From the NCBI RefSeq assembly GCF_934202705.1, contig NZ_CAKPYE010000007.1, positions 1 through 64,000 on the forward strand: 64,000 nucleotides of DNA. Reading direction: 5' to 3'. The notes under the pieces are model-generated. The model was not told the DNA's origin, did no database searches, and saw nothing but the letters and a program-made list of their open reading frames with translations. Source of the stretch: an uncultured Limosilactobacillus sp. Its GTDB lineage: Bacteria > Bacillota > Bacilli > Lactobacillales > Lactobacillaceae. The translations under genes and the position numbers were made by a program. Position 1 is the stretch's first letter, and each line of letters begins with the position of its first letter. Shown one piece after another: positions 24,082 to 32,894 of the stretch.

Positions 24082-26106
24082 CTAATTATCCTCCTTCATT
24101 GCTTGGCTAAAGCGTTGCTCGTCCCACACCGGGATCCCCAACTCCTGAGCCTTTTGCAATTTACTTCCGGCCTTTTCGCCAGCAATCAATAAGTTGGTCT
24201 TTTTGGAGACACTCCCGGTAACTTGAGCGCCACGTTCTTCTAACCAGCTTTGGGCTTCCTTGCGTGTCAATGTCGCTAGTTTTCCAGTGAGTACAACTCG
24301 CTGACCGTTCCACTTGCTAGAAAGATTTTCTTTTACTGCCGACGTATACTCCATGTTCACCTGAACATCTTTCAATTCCTTCACTAATTGGTGAACTTGC
24401 TGATTGGCAAAATAGGTAGCTACGCTATCTCCAATGGTTGGACCGATTGTGTCCACCGCCGCAATATCGGCTGCTGAAGCCTTCATAATTGTGTCTAAAG
24501 AGCCAAAATGTTCAGCAATCAAGCGCGCCACTTTAGCACCAACGTGCCGGATGCCCAGACCGAATAATAAACGTTCGACTGAATTATGACGACTATTATC
24601 GATTGATGTCAATAGGTTGGTCGCGGATTTAAGGCCAAATTTATCTAAAGTTAATAATTGGTCTTGGGTTAAGCGATATAGGTCTGCAAAATCACGTACC
24701 AGCTTTCGCTCCCATAGTTGTTCAATAATCTTCGGACCCAGGCCATCAATATTCATTGCGTTTCGGGAAGCAAAGTGCGCCAGGCCTTCCTTAATCTGCG
24801 CTGGACACATTGGGTTCACACAACGAAGCGCAACTTCCCCATCTAAATGAACGAGGTTCGATTGACAAACTGGACACTGGGTCGGAATCTGATACTCTTC
24901 ACTATCCACGGGACGTTTATCCAATATTACCTGAGAAATTTCCGGAATAATGTCCCCCGCTTTGTGCAAAAGTACGGTATCGCCGATGCGAATATCTTTC
25001 TGACGTAAATAATCGGGATTGTGCAAGGAAGCACGGCTAACCGTAGTCCCTGCTAATTGGACTGGATCCATTACTGCCGTTGGGGTCACGTTACCAGTCC
25101 GCCCAACTGTCCAAACAATTTTGCGAACGATCGTCGCTTGTTCCTCTGGTGGAAATTTGTAAGCAATTTCCCATCGGGGTACTTTAACGGTATTTCCAAG
25201 TTTTGTTTGTAATGTTAGATTATTAACTTTTTCAACAATACCATCAATACCATATTCCAGACGATCCCGTTGGGCAGTATATTCAGCAATATACTGTGCC
25301 AACTCTTCTTCACTGCTGACAGTCCGGTTATGAGGATTAACATTAAATCCCAAATCACGCATCCGTTGGAGAGCTTCTTCCTGTGTTGCGACCCCTAATT
25401 TTTCATATTCAGGAACATAGTACATAAATGTTGCTAAATTACGATGTGCCGTGACTTGAGGATCTAATTGCCGGAGACTGCCCGCCGCAGCATTTCGTGG
25501 ATTAGCAAAAACCGGCTGGCCATTGGCTTCTCGATCAGCGTTTAATTTTACAAACGACGCCTTAGGCATGTAGCACTCCCCCCGAAACTCCAACGATAGT
25601 GGCTCCGGTAGTTGATGCGGAATGTCCTTAATCGTCATTGCATTAGCGGTAATGTCTTCCCCGATGACACCATTTCCTCGGGTCGAAGCTTGAACTAATT
25701 GGCCATCTTCATAAACCAAAGACAGTGACAGCCCATCAATTTTCAACTCCAGATCATACTTAATCTCTTCAGAAGAGTCTAAATTGCTTTGTTGGCGAAC
25801 GTTAAAGTCATGCAGCTCTTCAACCGAGAAGACATCCCCCATCGACAGCATTGGGATGTCGTGCGTAACCTTAGCCAGTTGAGTATCTGTATGTCCGCCG
25901 ACCCGTTGCGTTGGTGAATCTGGAGTTACTAACTCAGGATACCGTGCTTCCAGCTCAACTAATCGTTGGTACTTTCGATCATAAACATAATCCTCCACAG
26001 TCGGATTATCTTGTTCATAATACTCTTTTCCCCACTGAATTAACTGTTGTCGAAGCGGACCAATTTCTTTACGCGCTTCTGTCAATGTTAAATCGTTTTC
26101 AGTCAT
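24082..26106 (-). CDS. ligA: NAD-dependent DNA ligase
   Basis: Seals nicks in replication and repair with NAD as cofactor. The adenylation domain holds the nucleophile Lys122 in LELKIDGLSLSL, followed by the STRGNGVIGED motif and VEKVNNL. Next come the OB domain (WTVGRTGNVTPTA), a four-Cys zinc finger (CPVCQS to CVNPMCPAQ), the helix-hairpin-helix region and a C-terminal BRCT domain from about residue 598. The start chosen (26106, MTENDLTL) lies 1 base past the pcrA stop with AAAGG upstream; an ATG three codons earlier is too near that site. All key residues are present. Confidence 0.97.
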   Translation of the reverse strand: MTENDLTLTEARKEIGPLRQQLIQWGKEYYEQDNPTVEDYVYDRKYQRLVELEARYPELVTPDSPTQRVGGHTDTQLAKVTHDIPMLSMGDVFSVEELHDFNVRQQSNLDSSEEIKYDLELKIDGLSLSLVYEDGQLVQASTRGNGVIGEDITANAMTIKDIPHQLPEPLSLEFRGECYMPKASFVKLNADREANGQPVFANPRNAAAGSLRQLDPQVTAHRNLATFMYYVPEYEKLGVATQEEALQRMRDLGFNVNPHNRTVSSEEELAQYIAEYTAQRDRLEYGIDGIVEKVNNLTLQTKLGNTVKVPRWEIAYKFPPEEQATIVRKIVWTVGRTGNVTPTAVMDPVQLAGTTVSRASLHNPDYLRQKDIRIGDTVLLHKAGDIIPEISQVILDKRPVDSEEYQIPTQCPVCQSNLVHLDGEVALRCVNPMCPAQIKEGLAHFASRNAMNIDGLGPKIIEQLWERKLVRDFADLYRLTQDQLLTLDKFGLKSATNLLTSIDNSRHNSVERLLFGLGIRHVGAKVARLIAEHFGSLDTIMKASAADIAAVDTIGPTIGDSVATYFANQQVHQLVKELKDVQVNMEYTSAVKENLSSKWNGQRVVLTGKLATLTRKEAQSWLEERGAQVTGSVSKKTNLLIAGEKAGSKLQKAQELGIPVWDEQRFSQAMKEDN

Positions 26107-26107
26107 G

Positions 26108-28387
26108 TTATTCATCTACCTTTTCAATTGGAGCAAAGGTGGCCAAGAGTCGTCGAACGCCCTCTTTGGGAAAGGCAATGTCTAATTCCATATCACTGCC
26201 CGAACCATTAACAGCCACGACGGTACCAATTCCCCACTTTTTGTGTTGAACCTTATCGCCTGCATGCCAATCCTGTTTGTCAGCACCTGTTCCATTATTG
26301 GTTTTCGGCGCTACTCGCTTACCAGCAGAAGCATATGAATGAGAAGGTCGACTAGCTCCATAAGTTGTTGCCGTCGCCGCCCGTTGTACAAAACTATTTC
26401 GTCCACCATTGCCAAATGGCGTTCGAAGTCGCTGATCATTATCGAACTCCAACAACTTATCATCAATTTCATCAATAAATTCAGATTCTGGATTTCTTTG
26501 AATTCGTCCATATAAGACTCGGGACATTGCATTCGTTAAAAACAGCTTTTTTTGTGCCCGAGTAATCCCGACATAGGCTAATCGACGCTCTTCTTCCTCT
26601 TCCTCTGCGTTGTTCAACGCCCTGGCCATTGGGAAGATACTTTGTTCCATCCCAATCAGGAAAACAACCGGAAATTCCAACCCTTTAGCAGCATGCAAAG
26701 TCATTAAAGTGACTGTATTTTCTTGGTCTTCGATATCATCTTGCGGAGAAACCAGTGCCAAATCAGTTAAGAAGCGGGTGAGCTTTTCTTGAGCGTTGGC
26801 ATCATCCTGATCGTTGTTCTTATCAAATTCTTGAGTTACTGATTTAAATTCGTCTAGGTTATCTAACCGAGATTGCGCTTGCAGACTCTTTTCAGCCTCG
26901 TCTTGCAGTGCCTTGCGATAGCCGGTCTGATCTAAAATCAAGTCAGTTAATTCCGTAATTGACAATTGGTCTGCTTGCTCCTGAATTGCCCGCATTTCTT
27001 GAGCGAAGCCATCTAGCTTATTTCGAACGCTAGTGGAAATTTGGTTAGCCATCATAATATTTTGCGTCGCCGTTAATAACGACATGTTCGCACTGGCAGC
27101 AAATTCACGAAGTTTCTCAATACTAGTCGGGCCAATACCACGCTTTGGAGTATTGACTACTCGCTCAAAACTCATGGAATCATTTGGATTGGCAACTAAA
27201 GTTAAGTAAGCTAAAATGTCACGAATTTCTTTTCGGTCGTAGAACTTATGCCCACCAACCATTGTGTAAGGAACGGAACTCTTTAAAAAAGTTTCTTCGA
27301 TTACCCGTGATTGAGCGTTCGTCCGGTACAAAACGGCAAAGTCACCATATTTATAACCATGCTCTTGCATCTGTTCCTGAATTTTTTTAACCACGTAATA
27401 AGCTTCATCGTGTTCACTCTGTGCCCGATAATAAGAAATCTGCTCTCCTTGGCCATTCTCAGTCCACAGATTCTTATCCTTCCGCTTTTGATTATTAGCA
27501 ATCACTTCATTGGCGGCATTTAAGATGGTCTGTGTTGACCGATAATTTTGTTCCAACATAATCGTGGTGGCATCAGGATAATCCTTCTCGAAGTTCAGAA
27601 TATTATTCATGTTCGCCCCCCGCCAGCCATAAATACTTTGGTCAGCATCACCAACAACACATAGGTTGTGATAGCCATCCGCCAGCATATGAACCAGTTC
27701 ATATTGAGCATCATTGGTATCTTGGTATTCATCCACGTGAATATACTGAAATTTATTTTGGTAATACTGTAAAGTCTCCTGATCAGCTTTAAATAATTGG
27801 ATGGTCTTCATAATTAGATCATCAAAATCCAGAGTCTGATTAGTTTCCAATTCACGCTGATACAACCGATAAGCTCTTCCAACCATCTTACGGAATGGGT
27901 CCTGGTACCGTTTCTCATATTCTTCTGGTGTCAGCATTGCATTTTTCGCATTAGAAATTGCACTCAGGATCTGTCGTGGATCAAATTTTTTGGTGTCAAT
28001 ATTTAATTCTGCACAGATCCGTTTCATTAACGTCCGCTGTTCACCTGGATCAGCAATCGTAAACGCAGTATTAAATCCTAATTTATCTATATCACGTCTT
28101 AAGATGCGGACACAGAGTGCATGAAAAGTCGAAACCCAAATATCATTAGCACTTTCACCCAGTAGTTTACCAATCCGCTCTTTCATTTCACGAGCCGCCT
28201 TGTTAGTAAAGGTAATTGCTAAGATATGCCAAGGCAAGACATCTTTTTCTTCAATTAAATAAGCAACTCGGTGGGTTAACACCCGTGTTTTTCCTGAACC
28301 GGCACCAGCCATTACTAATACCGGACCCTCTGTTGCTAAAACTGCCTCTTGCTGTTTGTCATTCATTCCAGCTAGTGCTGATTGCAT
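26108..28387 (-). CDS. pcrA: ATP-dependent DNA helicase PcrA (UvrD family)
   Basis: A 3'-5' superfamily 1 helicase used in nucleotide excision repair, clearing of RecA filaments and plasmid rolling-circle replication. Walker A is AGAGSGKT (residues 27-34), Walker B is HVDEYQDTND, and motifs GDADQSIYGWRG, EQNYRS, TLHAAKGLEFPVVF and RRLAYVGITRAQ follow in order. The C-terminal KVQHKKWGIGTVV segment is the PcrA Tudor-like domain that contacts RNA polymerase. Starting at the ATG 28387 gives 759 residues; a GTG two codons upstream is an alternative. It heads the long unit through dagK. Confidence 0.96.
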   Translation of the reverse strand: MQSALAGMNDKQQEAVLATEGPVLVMAGAGSGKTRVLTHRVAYLIEEKDVLPWHILAITFTNKAAREMKERIGKLLGESANDIWVSTFHALCVRILRRDIDKLGFNTAFTIADPGEQRTLMKRICAELNIDTKKFDPRQILSAISNAKNAMLTPEEYEKRYQDPFRKMVGRAYRLYQRELETNQTLDFDDLIMKTIQLFKADQETLQYYQNKFQYIHVDEYQDTNDAQYELVHMLADGYHNLCVVGDADQSIYGWRGANMNNILNFEKDYPDATTIMLEQNYRSTQTILNAANEVIANNQKRKDKNLWTENGQGEQISYYRAQSEHDEAYYVVKKIQEQMQEHGYKYGDFAVLYRTNAQSRVIEETFLKSSVPYTMVGGHKFYDRKEIRDILAYLTLVANPNDSMSFERVVNTPKRGIGPTSIEKLREFAASANMSLLTATQNIMMANQISTSVRNKLDGFAQEMRAIQEQADQLSITELTDLILDQTGYRKALQDEAEKSLQAQSRLDNLDEFKSVTQEFDKNNDQDDANAQEKLTRFLTDLALVSPQDDIEDQENTVTLMTLHAAKGLEFPVVFLIGMEQSIFPMARALNNAEEEEEERRLAYVGITRAQKKLFLTNAMSRVLYGRIQRNPESEFIDEIDDKLLEFDNDQRLRTPFGNGGRNSFVQRAATATTYGASRPSHSYASAGKRVAPKTNNGTGADKQDWHAGDKVQHKKWGIGTVVAVNGSGSDMELDIAFPKEGVRRLLATFAPIEKVDE

Positions 28388-28428
28388 TGTCACGACACTC
28401 CATCCTCTCTCAAAATCAGTCAATGATC

Positions 28429-28449
28429 ATTATACCAAACTTAAGTTTG
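28429..28449 (-). promoter_or_regulatory. pcrA promoter with LexA-box-like palindrome
   Basis: The extended -10 box TGGTATAAT (-10 at 28429-28434) lies about 40 bases before the pcrA start. Just upstream is the perfect 14-bp palindrome CAAACTTAAGTTTG (28436-28449), which has the form CRAAC-N4-GTTYG of Gram-positive LexA boxes. It would place pcrA-ligA under SOS control. The rather poor match at the second base of each arm keeps this tentative. Confidence 0.5.
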
Positions 28450-28464
28450 ATTTCCGTCAAAAAA

Positions 28465-28489
28465 AGAAAGGTCGACAATTTACCTTTCT
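28465..28489 (-). terminator. Terminator of the purK-like unit
   Basis: AGAAAGGT (28465-28472) pairs with ACCTTTCT (28482-28489), with seven T on the minus strand. It separates the glucosaminidase-xpt-purK unit from the pcrA promoter. Confidence 0.85.
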
Positions 28490-28497
28490 AAAATGCG

Positions 28498-29658
28498 TTA
28501 TTCATTTGTCGTATCAGTATTTTCTTGGCTAAACCACACTTCGGTATCGTCAACTTGGCTTTGGATTTCGTCGACAGTGCCATCTTCAGCAGTTGCCCAA
28601 ACATACGCAACAACTGGGTTCTGCTGATGATCATTTGTGGCAAAGAAACTAAATTTCCAATTATCACGAATAAGTACCTGTCGTTCTAAAGCTGGCAACT
28701 GGGCTTGACGGCCGATCAAAAAGACGGCTGGTTGAACTTCTTGAATAAAGTGAGCTGGTCGTCCTGCAGAAATACGAACTTGTTGTTCATATTGACTGAC
28801 GTTCGCACTTTCTGTGAAAATGTTGCCGCTTGTCGAAACCCCAGGTTCAAGATCCTTGACATAAAGGTTGCCAGTGCTGGTGACATAAAAGTTAACGGAG
28901 ATGATCCCTTTATACCCCAACTGATTACCAATCGAATTAGCAATGCGCTTCATTTCTTGGTGCATATCATCAGGAACAATCACCGGTGATTTCACAGCTT
29001 GTAGAAGATGACCCTCTGCACCATATTGCAATTCACTTAATGGATACAAGTGATTACCGTCTGCATCAATCGCCATAGTAATTGCATATTCTGCCGTATG
29101 ATCAATCCATGATTCTAATAAATACGTTCCGGCCTGAATAAAATCTGCTGCTCGCGCAATATCTGATTCTTTGCGAATTACTAATAAATTTTCACCCACT
29201 CCACGTTGAATTGGCTTTAATACAGCTGGATAACCAATCGAATCAATGGATTGATAGATATCATCAAGACTGATCACCGTAACATATGGTGCCACATTAA
29301 CGTTAATCTGGTCTAAAAAGGCGCGTTCCATTAGTCGATCTTGCATAATTTCTAGTGGATCGAGTCCTTGTGGAATGGCGGTGTATTGACTTAGGTACTT
29401 AATCACGATGGAATCAATCGCTGCTGTTTCATAAATTACCGCATTACAGTTTTGCCCAAACTCCGTCAGCTTATCCTTATCACGGTAATTGCCGATTAGC
29501 GTAAAATCTGCCTGCTTGGTAATCTCGGGTTCAGAATGGTCAAGATAGACACCAACATTCAAACCGGCTTCCTTAGCAGCCAAAATCAGTTTCTTACCAT
29601 TACGATCAATCCCCATAATTCCCAAGGTATCACCTTGGTATAAAACATCCGTACTCAT
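28498..29658 (-). CDS. PurK-like ATP-grasp enzyme
   Basis: A homologue of N5-carboxyaminoimidazole ribonucleotide synthetase. The N-terminal pre-ATP-grasp fold (TLGIMGIDRNGKKLILAAKE) is followed by the ATP-grasp core with GYPAVLKPIQRGVGENLLVI and EYAITMAIDADGN, and a C-terminal barrel. In true PurK the loop reads ELSVIVAR and the end of the core NEIAPRPHNSGH; here the equivalent is VKDLEPGVSTSGN, with the His-rich part altered. No other purine synthesis genes lie nearby; it follows xpt. It is therefore probably a paralogue with an altered substrate or role, rather than the biosynthetic purK. The 386-residue length is normal for the family. Confidence 0.8.
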   Translation of the reverse strand: MSTDVLYQGDTLGIMGIDRNGKKLILAAKEAGLNVGVYLDHSEPEITKQADFTLIGNYRDKDKLTEFGQNCNAVIYETAAIDSIVIKYLSQYTAIPQGLDPLEIMQDRLMERAFLDQINVNVAPYVTVISLDDIYQSIDSIGYPAVLKPIQRGVGENLLVIRKESDIARAADFIQAGTYLLESWIDHTAEYAITMAIDADGNHLYPLSELQYGAEGHLLQAVKSPVIVPDDMHQEMKRIANSIGNQLGYKGIISVNFYVTSTGNLYVKDLEPGVSTSGNIFTESANVSQYEQQVRISAGRPAHFIQEVQPAVFLIGRQAQLPALERQVLIRDNWKFSFFATNDHQQNPVVAYVWATAEDGTVDEIQSQVDDTEVWFSQENTDTTNE

Positions 29659-29676
29659 AACCGCACCTTCACTTCT

Positions 29677-30246
29677 TTACAAAAATTCAACCTGACCATC
29701 AGCAAGTGACTTGATTTGTGCCAAAGAGTAGACCTCGACACCCTTATCCCGTAATTCTTTACCACCAGGCTGGAAACTCTTTTCAATCACAATTCCTGCA
29801 CCGGCCACTTGCACCCCGGCTTGGTCAGCAATCTCCATCATCCCTTCAACCGCCTGACCATTAGCCAAAAAATCATCAATTAGTAATACTTTTTCGCCAG
29901 TTTCGACGTACTTTTTGGAAATCGAAATCCGATTAGTCGTTTTCTTCGTATATGAATAAACATCCGCCGTATACATATTATTGTTGAGCGTTAAACTCTT
30001 GTGTTTTCGGGCAAAAATGACCGGCCGATGCATAGCTAAACCGGTCATTACGGCTGGAGCAATTCCTGAAGATTCAACCGTCCAAATTTTCGTAATTCCT
30101 TGATTAGCAAAATGCTTGGCAAATTCTTGACCAATCTTATACATTAAATCCGTGTCGACTTGGTGATTTAAAAAAGCGTCTACTTTTAAAACGTTACCTG
30201 GTAAAACAGTCCCATATTGTTCAATCTTATCTTTTAATTCTTGCAT
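29677..30246 (-). CDS. xpt: Xanthine phosphoribosyltransferase
   Basis: Purine salvage: converts xanthine and PRPP to XMP. The PRPP-binding loop VLLIDDFLANGQA lies near residue 125, and WTVESSGIAPAVMTG and PVIFARKHKSLTL are characteristic. Length 189. A GGAG ribosome site precedes the ATG. The gene lies only 9 bases after the glucosaminidase gene, so there is no room for the purine riboswitch that often precedes xpt in Bacillus. Confidence 0.95.
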   Translation of the reverse strand: MQELKDKIEQYGTVLPGNVLKVDAFLNHQVDTDLMYKIGQEFAKHFANQGITKIWTVESSGIAPAVMTGLAMHRPVIFARKHKSLTLNNNMYTADVYSYTKKTTNRISISKKYVETGEKVLLIDDFLANGQAVEGMMEIADQAGVQVAGAGIVIEKSFQPGGKELRDKGVEVYSLAQIKSLADGQVEFL

Positions 30247-30255
30247 AATTTTCTC

Positions 30256-30885
30256 CTAACGATCGTATTGGTCTAAGTGATAAGTTTTAATCACGCCAAT
30301 TAACTTACTTGCGTAGTCTGGATCTGTTGCGTAGTTGGCGTCCTGAAGTGCTTGGGCAGCTTGACGATAGTTATCCGCATCAATCACCCTTTGGTAATTT
30401 TCCTTCTTGTACTGCGTCCCATTCAGCATTAATTGAGTATGGTCCTTAATAGAGGCTGACCAACTTGGATAAACTTTAAAGCGGTCTTTAATCACCACCC
30501 ACTTTCCATGGGTATACTCTTTAGTGGTCATCAGCTTCGAATTAGCTCCTGAACCCTTGATTCCAAACAAATTATGGTAATTGGCAGCTAACTTACTCGT
30601 TCCCCAATTAGATTCCAAAATGGCTTGAGCCATTGTAATCGATGCCTTGATATGGTATTGGTCTTGCATTGCTTGCGCTTCTGGGGCAATGGCTTTAATA
30701 AAAAGCTGTTTGGAATGCTGTTGTTTTTCAATAATCTCTTGCTGTAAATGTCTTTGATATAAATGGTGACCTACATAGCCAGCCGTTAAAACAACTAAGA
30801 TCACCAAAATTACAGTTAACCATTTTGATGAACCAGAACGTTTCTTTCGTCGCGAACTCGTTCGTCGTTTTCTTTTACGCGCCAC
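30256..30885 (-). CDS. Membrane-anchored N-acetylglucosaminidase (GH73)
   Basis: A peptidoglycan hydrolase that cleaves glycan strands. Residues 1-22 are an Arg/Lys-rich cytoplasmic tail, residues 23-42 a single membrane segment (WLTVILVILVVLTAGYVGHH), and the catalytic GH73 domain follows outside. The catalytic Glu lies in TMAQAILESNWGTSKLA, and YHNLFGIKG and YPSWSASIKDHTQLML are typical. There are no cell wall repeat domains. The start is a GTG behind AAAGGAG. It is first in a unit with xpt and the purK-like gene, a surprising mix that may only reflect shared promoter use. Confidence 0.9.
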   Translation of the reverse strand: MARKRKRRTSSRRKKRSGSSKWLTVILVILVVLTAGYVGHHLYQRHLQQEIIEKQQHSKQLFIKAIAPEAQAMQDQYHIKASITMAQAILESNWGTSKLAANYHNLFGIKGSGANSKLMTTKEYTHGKWVVIKDRFKVYPSWSASIKDHTQLMLNGTQYKKENYQRVIDADNYRQAAQALQDANYATDPDYASKLIGVIKTYHLDQYDR

Positions 30886-30969
30886 AGTCTGTTGACTCCT
30901 TTATTGAATATTCTAATGTAATAATTCTACCGCATTTTCCACTGGATTTTAAATTAATTTAATATTAAA

Positions 30970-31006
30970 AAACCGGTTGGTCATTAATTACCAACCGGTT
31001 TGTTTT
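30970..31006. terminator. Bidirectional terminator after the acetoin reductase gene
   Basis: AAACCGGTTGGT (30970-30981) and ACCAACCGGTTT (30990-31001) form a perfect 12-bp stem. T runs lie on both strands. On the minus strand it ends the upstream reductase gene. Confidence 0.92.
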
Positions 31007-31019
31007 TATGACAATGATT

Positions 31020-31793
31020 TTAATGGAACTGCATTCCACCATCCACTTCAAGGGTTTGACCAGTCACATAGTCAGAATCTGGACCAGTAAGAAAGGCCAC
31101 AGCATTAGCAACGTCTTCAGGTTCAGAGAGGCGTTTCAAAGCAATGTCCTTGGCAAAGGTTTGCATCCCCCACTCATCATTTTGACCAGCATTTTGGCCA
31201 ACCTTATGGGCGATGTCGTACATCATTGGTGTCTTAACGATTCCTGGAGCAAAGGCATTCACCGTTGTCCCTTCTTCCGCCAACTCACGAGCAACAACCT
31301 GGGTAATTCCACGAATGGCAAACTTAGAACTCGAGTAAACAGTTAAGTTTGGGTTCCCCACAACCCCCGCTTGAGAAGTAGCGTTAATAATCTTACCTGG
31401 ATGGCCTAACTTCTTAAAAGCCTGATGTGCAGCTTGAATGCCCCAAATTGTGCCATAAACATTAATTGTATAAACATAATCCAGGTCATCCTTAGTAACA
31501 GTGTCAATTGGAGTCGTTGGAGCGACACCAGCATTATTAACCATCACATTAAAATCACCAAACTGATCAATAGTCTTATCAACTGCAGCAAAAATTTCGT
31601 CCCGTTTAGAGACATCTGCAGTCACTGGAAAGGCTTCGCCACCAACTGATTCAATTTCCTTGGCAACTTTTTGAAGATTGTCCATATGACGAGCTACTAA
31701 TGCCACCGCAAAGCCATCCTTAGCAAGACGCTTAGCAATTGCTTCACCAATTCCTTGACCGGCTCCAGTAACTAATGCAACTTTTTTTGCCAT
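31020..31793 (-). CDS. butA: Diacetyl/(S)-acetoin reductase, short-chain dehydrogenase
   Basis: A classical short-chain dehydrogenase that reduces diacetyl to acetoin or acetoin to 2,3-butanediol with NADH. The cofactor loop is TGAGQGIGEA (residues 10-19), followed by NNAGVAP, the catalytic Ser in INATSQAGVVG and the YSSSKFA motif with Tyr and Lys. The family-specific C-terminal part (YDIAHKVGQNAGQNDEWGM) supports acetoin reductase over other members. The start at 31793 has AAGGGAG upstream; an in-frame extension of 11 codons lacks a site. Single gene with its own promoter and terminator. Confidence 0.88.
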   Translation of the reverse strand: MAKKVALVTGAGQGIGEAIAKRLAKDGFAVALVARHMDNLQKVAKEIESVGGEAFPVTADVSKRDEIFAAVDKTIDQFGDFNVMVNNAGVAPTTPIDTVTKDDLDYVYTINVYGTIWGIQAAHQAFKKLGHPGKIINATSQAGVVGNPNLTVYSSSKFAIRGITQVVARELAEEGTTVNAFAPGIVKTPMMYDIAHKVGQNAGQNDEWGMQTFAKDIALKRLSEPEDVANAVAFLTGPDSDYVTGQTLEVDGGMQFH

Positions 31794-31835
31794 AATAATC
31801 GCTCCCTTGTGTGAAACTTTTCTCAAACTAGTTTA

Positions 31836-31864
31836 ATTTTAAGCGAAGCGATTTATCAAGTCAA
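31836..31864 (-). promoter_or_regulatory. Promoter of the acetoin reductase gene
   Basis: The -35 box TTGACT (31859-31864) and -10 box TAAAAT (31836-31841) are 17 bp apart, about 43 bases before the start codon. Confidence 0.75.
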
Positions 31865-31865
31865 C

Positions 31866-31897
31866 GAAAAAAAGCACCAGGCAGATCCTGACGCTTT
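31866..31897 (-). terminator. Terminator of the rplM-rpsI unit
   Basis: AAAGCACCAGG (31871-31881) pairs with CCTGACGCTTT (31887-31897) with two G-U pairs, and T residues follow on the minus strand. It is 23 bases after the rpsI stop. Confidence 0.85.
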
Positions 31898-31919
31898 TAT
31901 TTTGAAACGATAATCGAAA

Positions 31920-32315
31920 TTAACGCTTACTAAATTGAGCAGCCTTACGAGCCTTCTTCAGACCTGGCTTACGACGTTCCTTCATCCGTGGGTCACGAGT
32001 TAAGAGACCAGCCTTCTTCAAGGCATCACGAAAGTCAGGGTCGACAGCGAGTAAAGCACGGGCAATTCCATGACGAGTTGCACCGGCTTGGCCAGAGAAG
32101 CCACCACCGTTAACGTTAACTAATACGTCATATTGACCTTCAGTTTGCGTTACGGCAAATGGTTGATTAACAATGGCACGTAAGTTAGCAAACGGAATGT
32201 AGTCTTCGATTGCTTTGCCGTTCATAGTAATCTTACCAGAACCTGGTACTAAGCGGACACGTGCAGTAGAATCCTTCCGACGTCCAGTACCGCTGTATTG
32301 TACTTGTTGAGCCAA
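31920..32315 (-). CDS. rpsI: 30S ribosomal protein S9
   Basis: A small-subunit protein whose C-terminal tail reaches the P-site tRNA. The opening VQYSGTGRRKDSTARVRLVPG and the ending KARKAAQFSKR, with the invariant C-terminal Lys-Arg, are both present. Length 131. It is the second gene of the rplM-rpsI pair, 13 bases behind rplM, with a GGAGGGA ribosome site. Confidence 0.98.
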   Translation of the reverse strand: MAQQVQYSGTGRRKDSTARVRLVPGSGKITMNGKAIEDYIPFANLRAIVNQPFAVTQTEGQYDVLVNVNGGGFSGQAGATRHGIARALLAVDPDFRDALKKAGLLTRDPRMKERRKPGLKKARKAAQFSKR

Positions 32316-32328
32316 TTCCGTTCCCTCC

Positions 32329-32772
32329 TTAGATTAAGTTAGTGATATCGAGTTTTTCAGGCTTTTGAGCTGCATGACTGTGGTCTTCACCAGCGTAAAC
32401 GTGCAACTTCATACCCATCTTACGACCAAGCGGGGTGTGTGGAAGCATCCCTTTAATGGTTTGTTCAACCATCTTGGCTGGTTCTTCAGCAAGGAAGTTA
32501 CCAGCAGTCCGTTGCTTTAAACCACCTGGGTGATTTGAGTGACGGTAGTAAATCTTCCGACTAGCTTTCTTACCAGTTAACTTAACATCTGCTGCATTGA
32601 TAACAATCACATTGTCACCAGTATCAACATGAGGGGTGAACGTTGGCTTGTTCTTACCACGTAAGATTGAAGCAACAACGGATGCCACACGACCTAAAGA
32701 AACGTCTTTGGCGTCAACGATGTACCACTTACGGTCAACTTCACCAGGTTTTGCCATGTATGTCGTTCTCAC
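32329..32772 (-). CDS. rplM: 50S ribosomal protein L13
   Basis: An early-assembly large-subunit protein. The GTG at 32772 (MRTTYMAKPGEVDRKWYIVD) is chosen because TTGGAGGA lies 7 bases upstream and because L13 starts MRTTYMAK; five extra in-frame codons upstream would overlap the ribosome site. Typical segments are RGKNKPTFTPHVDTGD and GMLPHTPLGRKM. Length 147. It has its own promoter and a leader hairpin. Confidence 0.98.
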   Translation of the reverse strand: MRTTYMAKPGEVDRKWYIVDAKDVSLGRVASVVASILRGKNKPTFTPHVDTGDNVIVINAADVKLTGKKASRKIYYRHSNHPGGLKQRTAGNFLAEEPAKMVEQTIKGMLPHTPLGRKMGMKLHVYAGEDHSHAAQKPEKLDITNLI

Positions 32773-32806
32773 GATTAAGTCCTCCAATTTTTGTCTTTCT
32801 TTTACA

Positions 32807-32831
32807 ATAAATTGTGTACCGAGTAATTTAT
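32807..32831 (-). promoter_or_regulatory. Hairpin in the rplM leader
   Basis: ATAAATT (32807-32813) and AATTTAT (32825-32831) form a 7-bp stem with a loop holding GGTAC, in the transcribed leader of rplM. L13 leaders of Firmicutes are known to carry an autoregulatory stem-loop; this is a candidate, not a proven match. Confidence 0.5.
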
Positions 32832-32852
32832 GGAAAAGAAATACCAGCTACT

Positions 32853-32881
32853 AGTGTACTTGATTATCCCTTATCAGTCAA
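32853..32881 (-). promoter_or_regulatory. Promoter of rplM-rpsI
   Basis: The -35 box TTGACT (32876-32881) and -10 box TACACT (32853-32858) are 17 bp apart, just after the truA stop. It gives the pair its own transcription besides any readthrough from ecfA-truA. Confidence 0.7.
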
Positions 32882-32894
32882 TGGTTTATTCAAG

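Noticed and set aside
30247..30255. Purine riboswitch before xpt
   Set aside because: Only 9 bases separate xpt from the gene before it, and no aptamer-like sequence is seen upstream of the unit.
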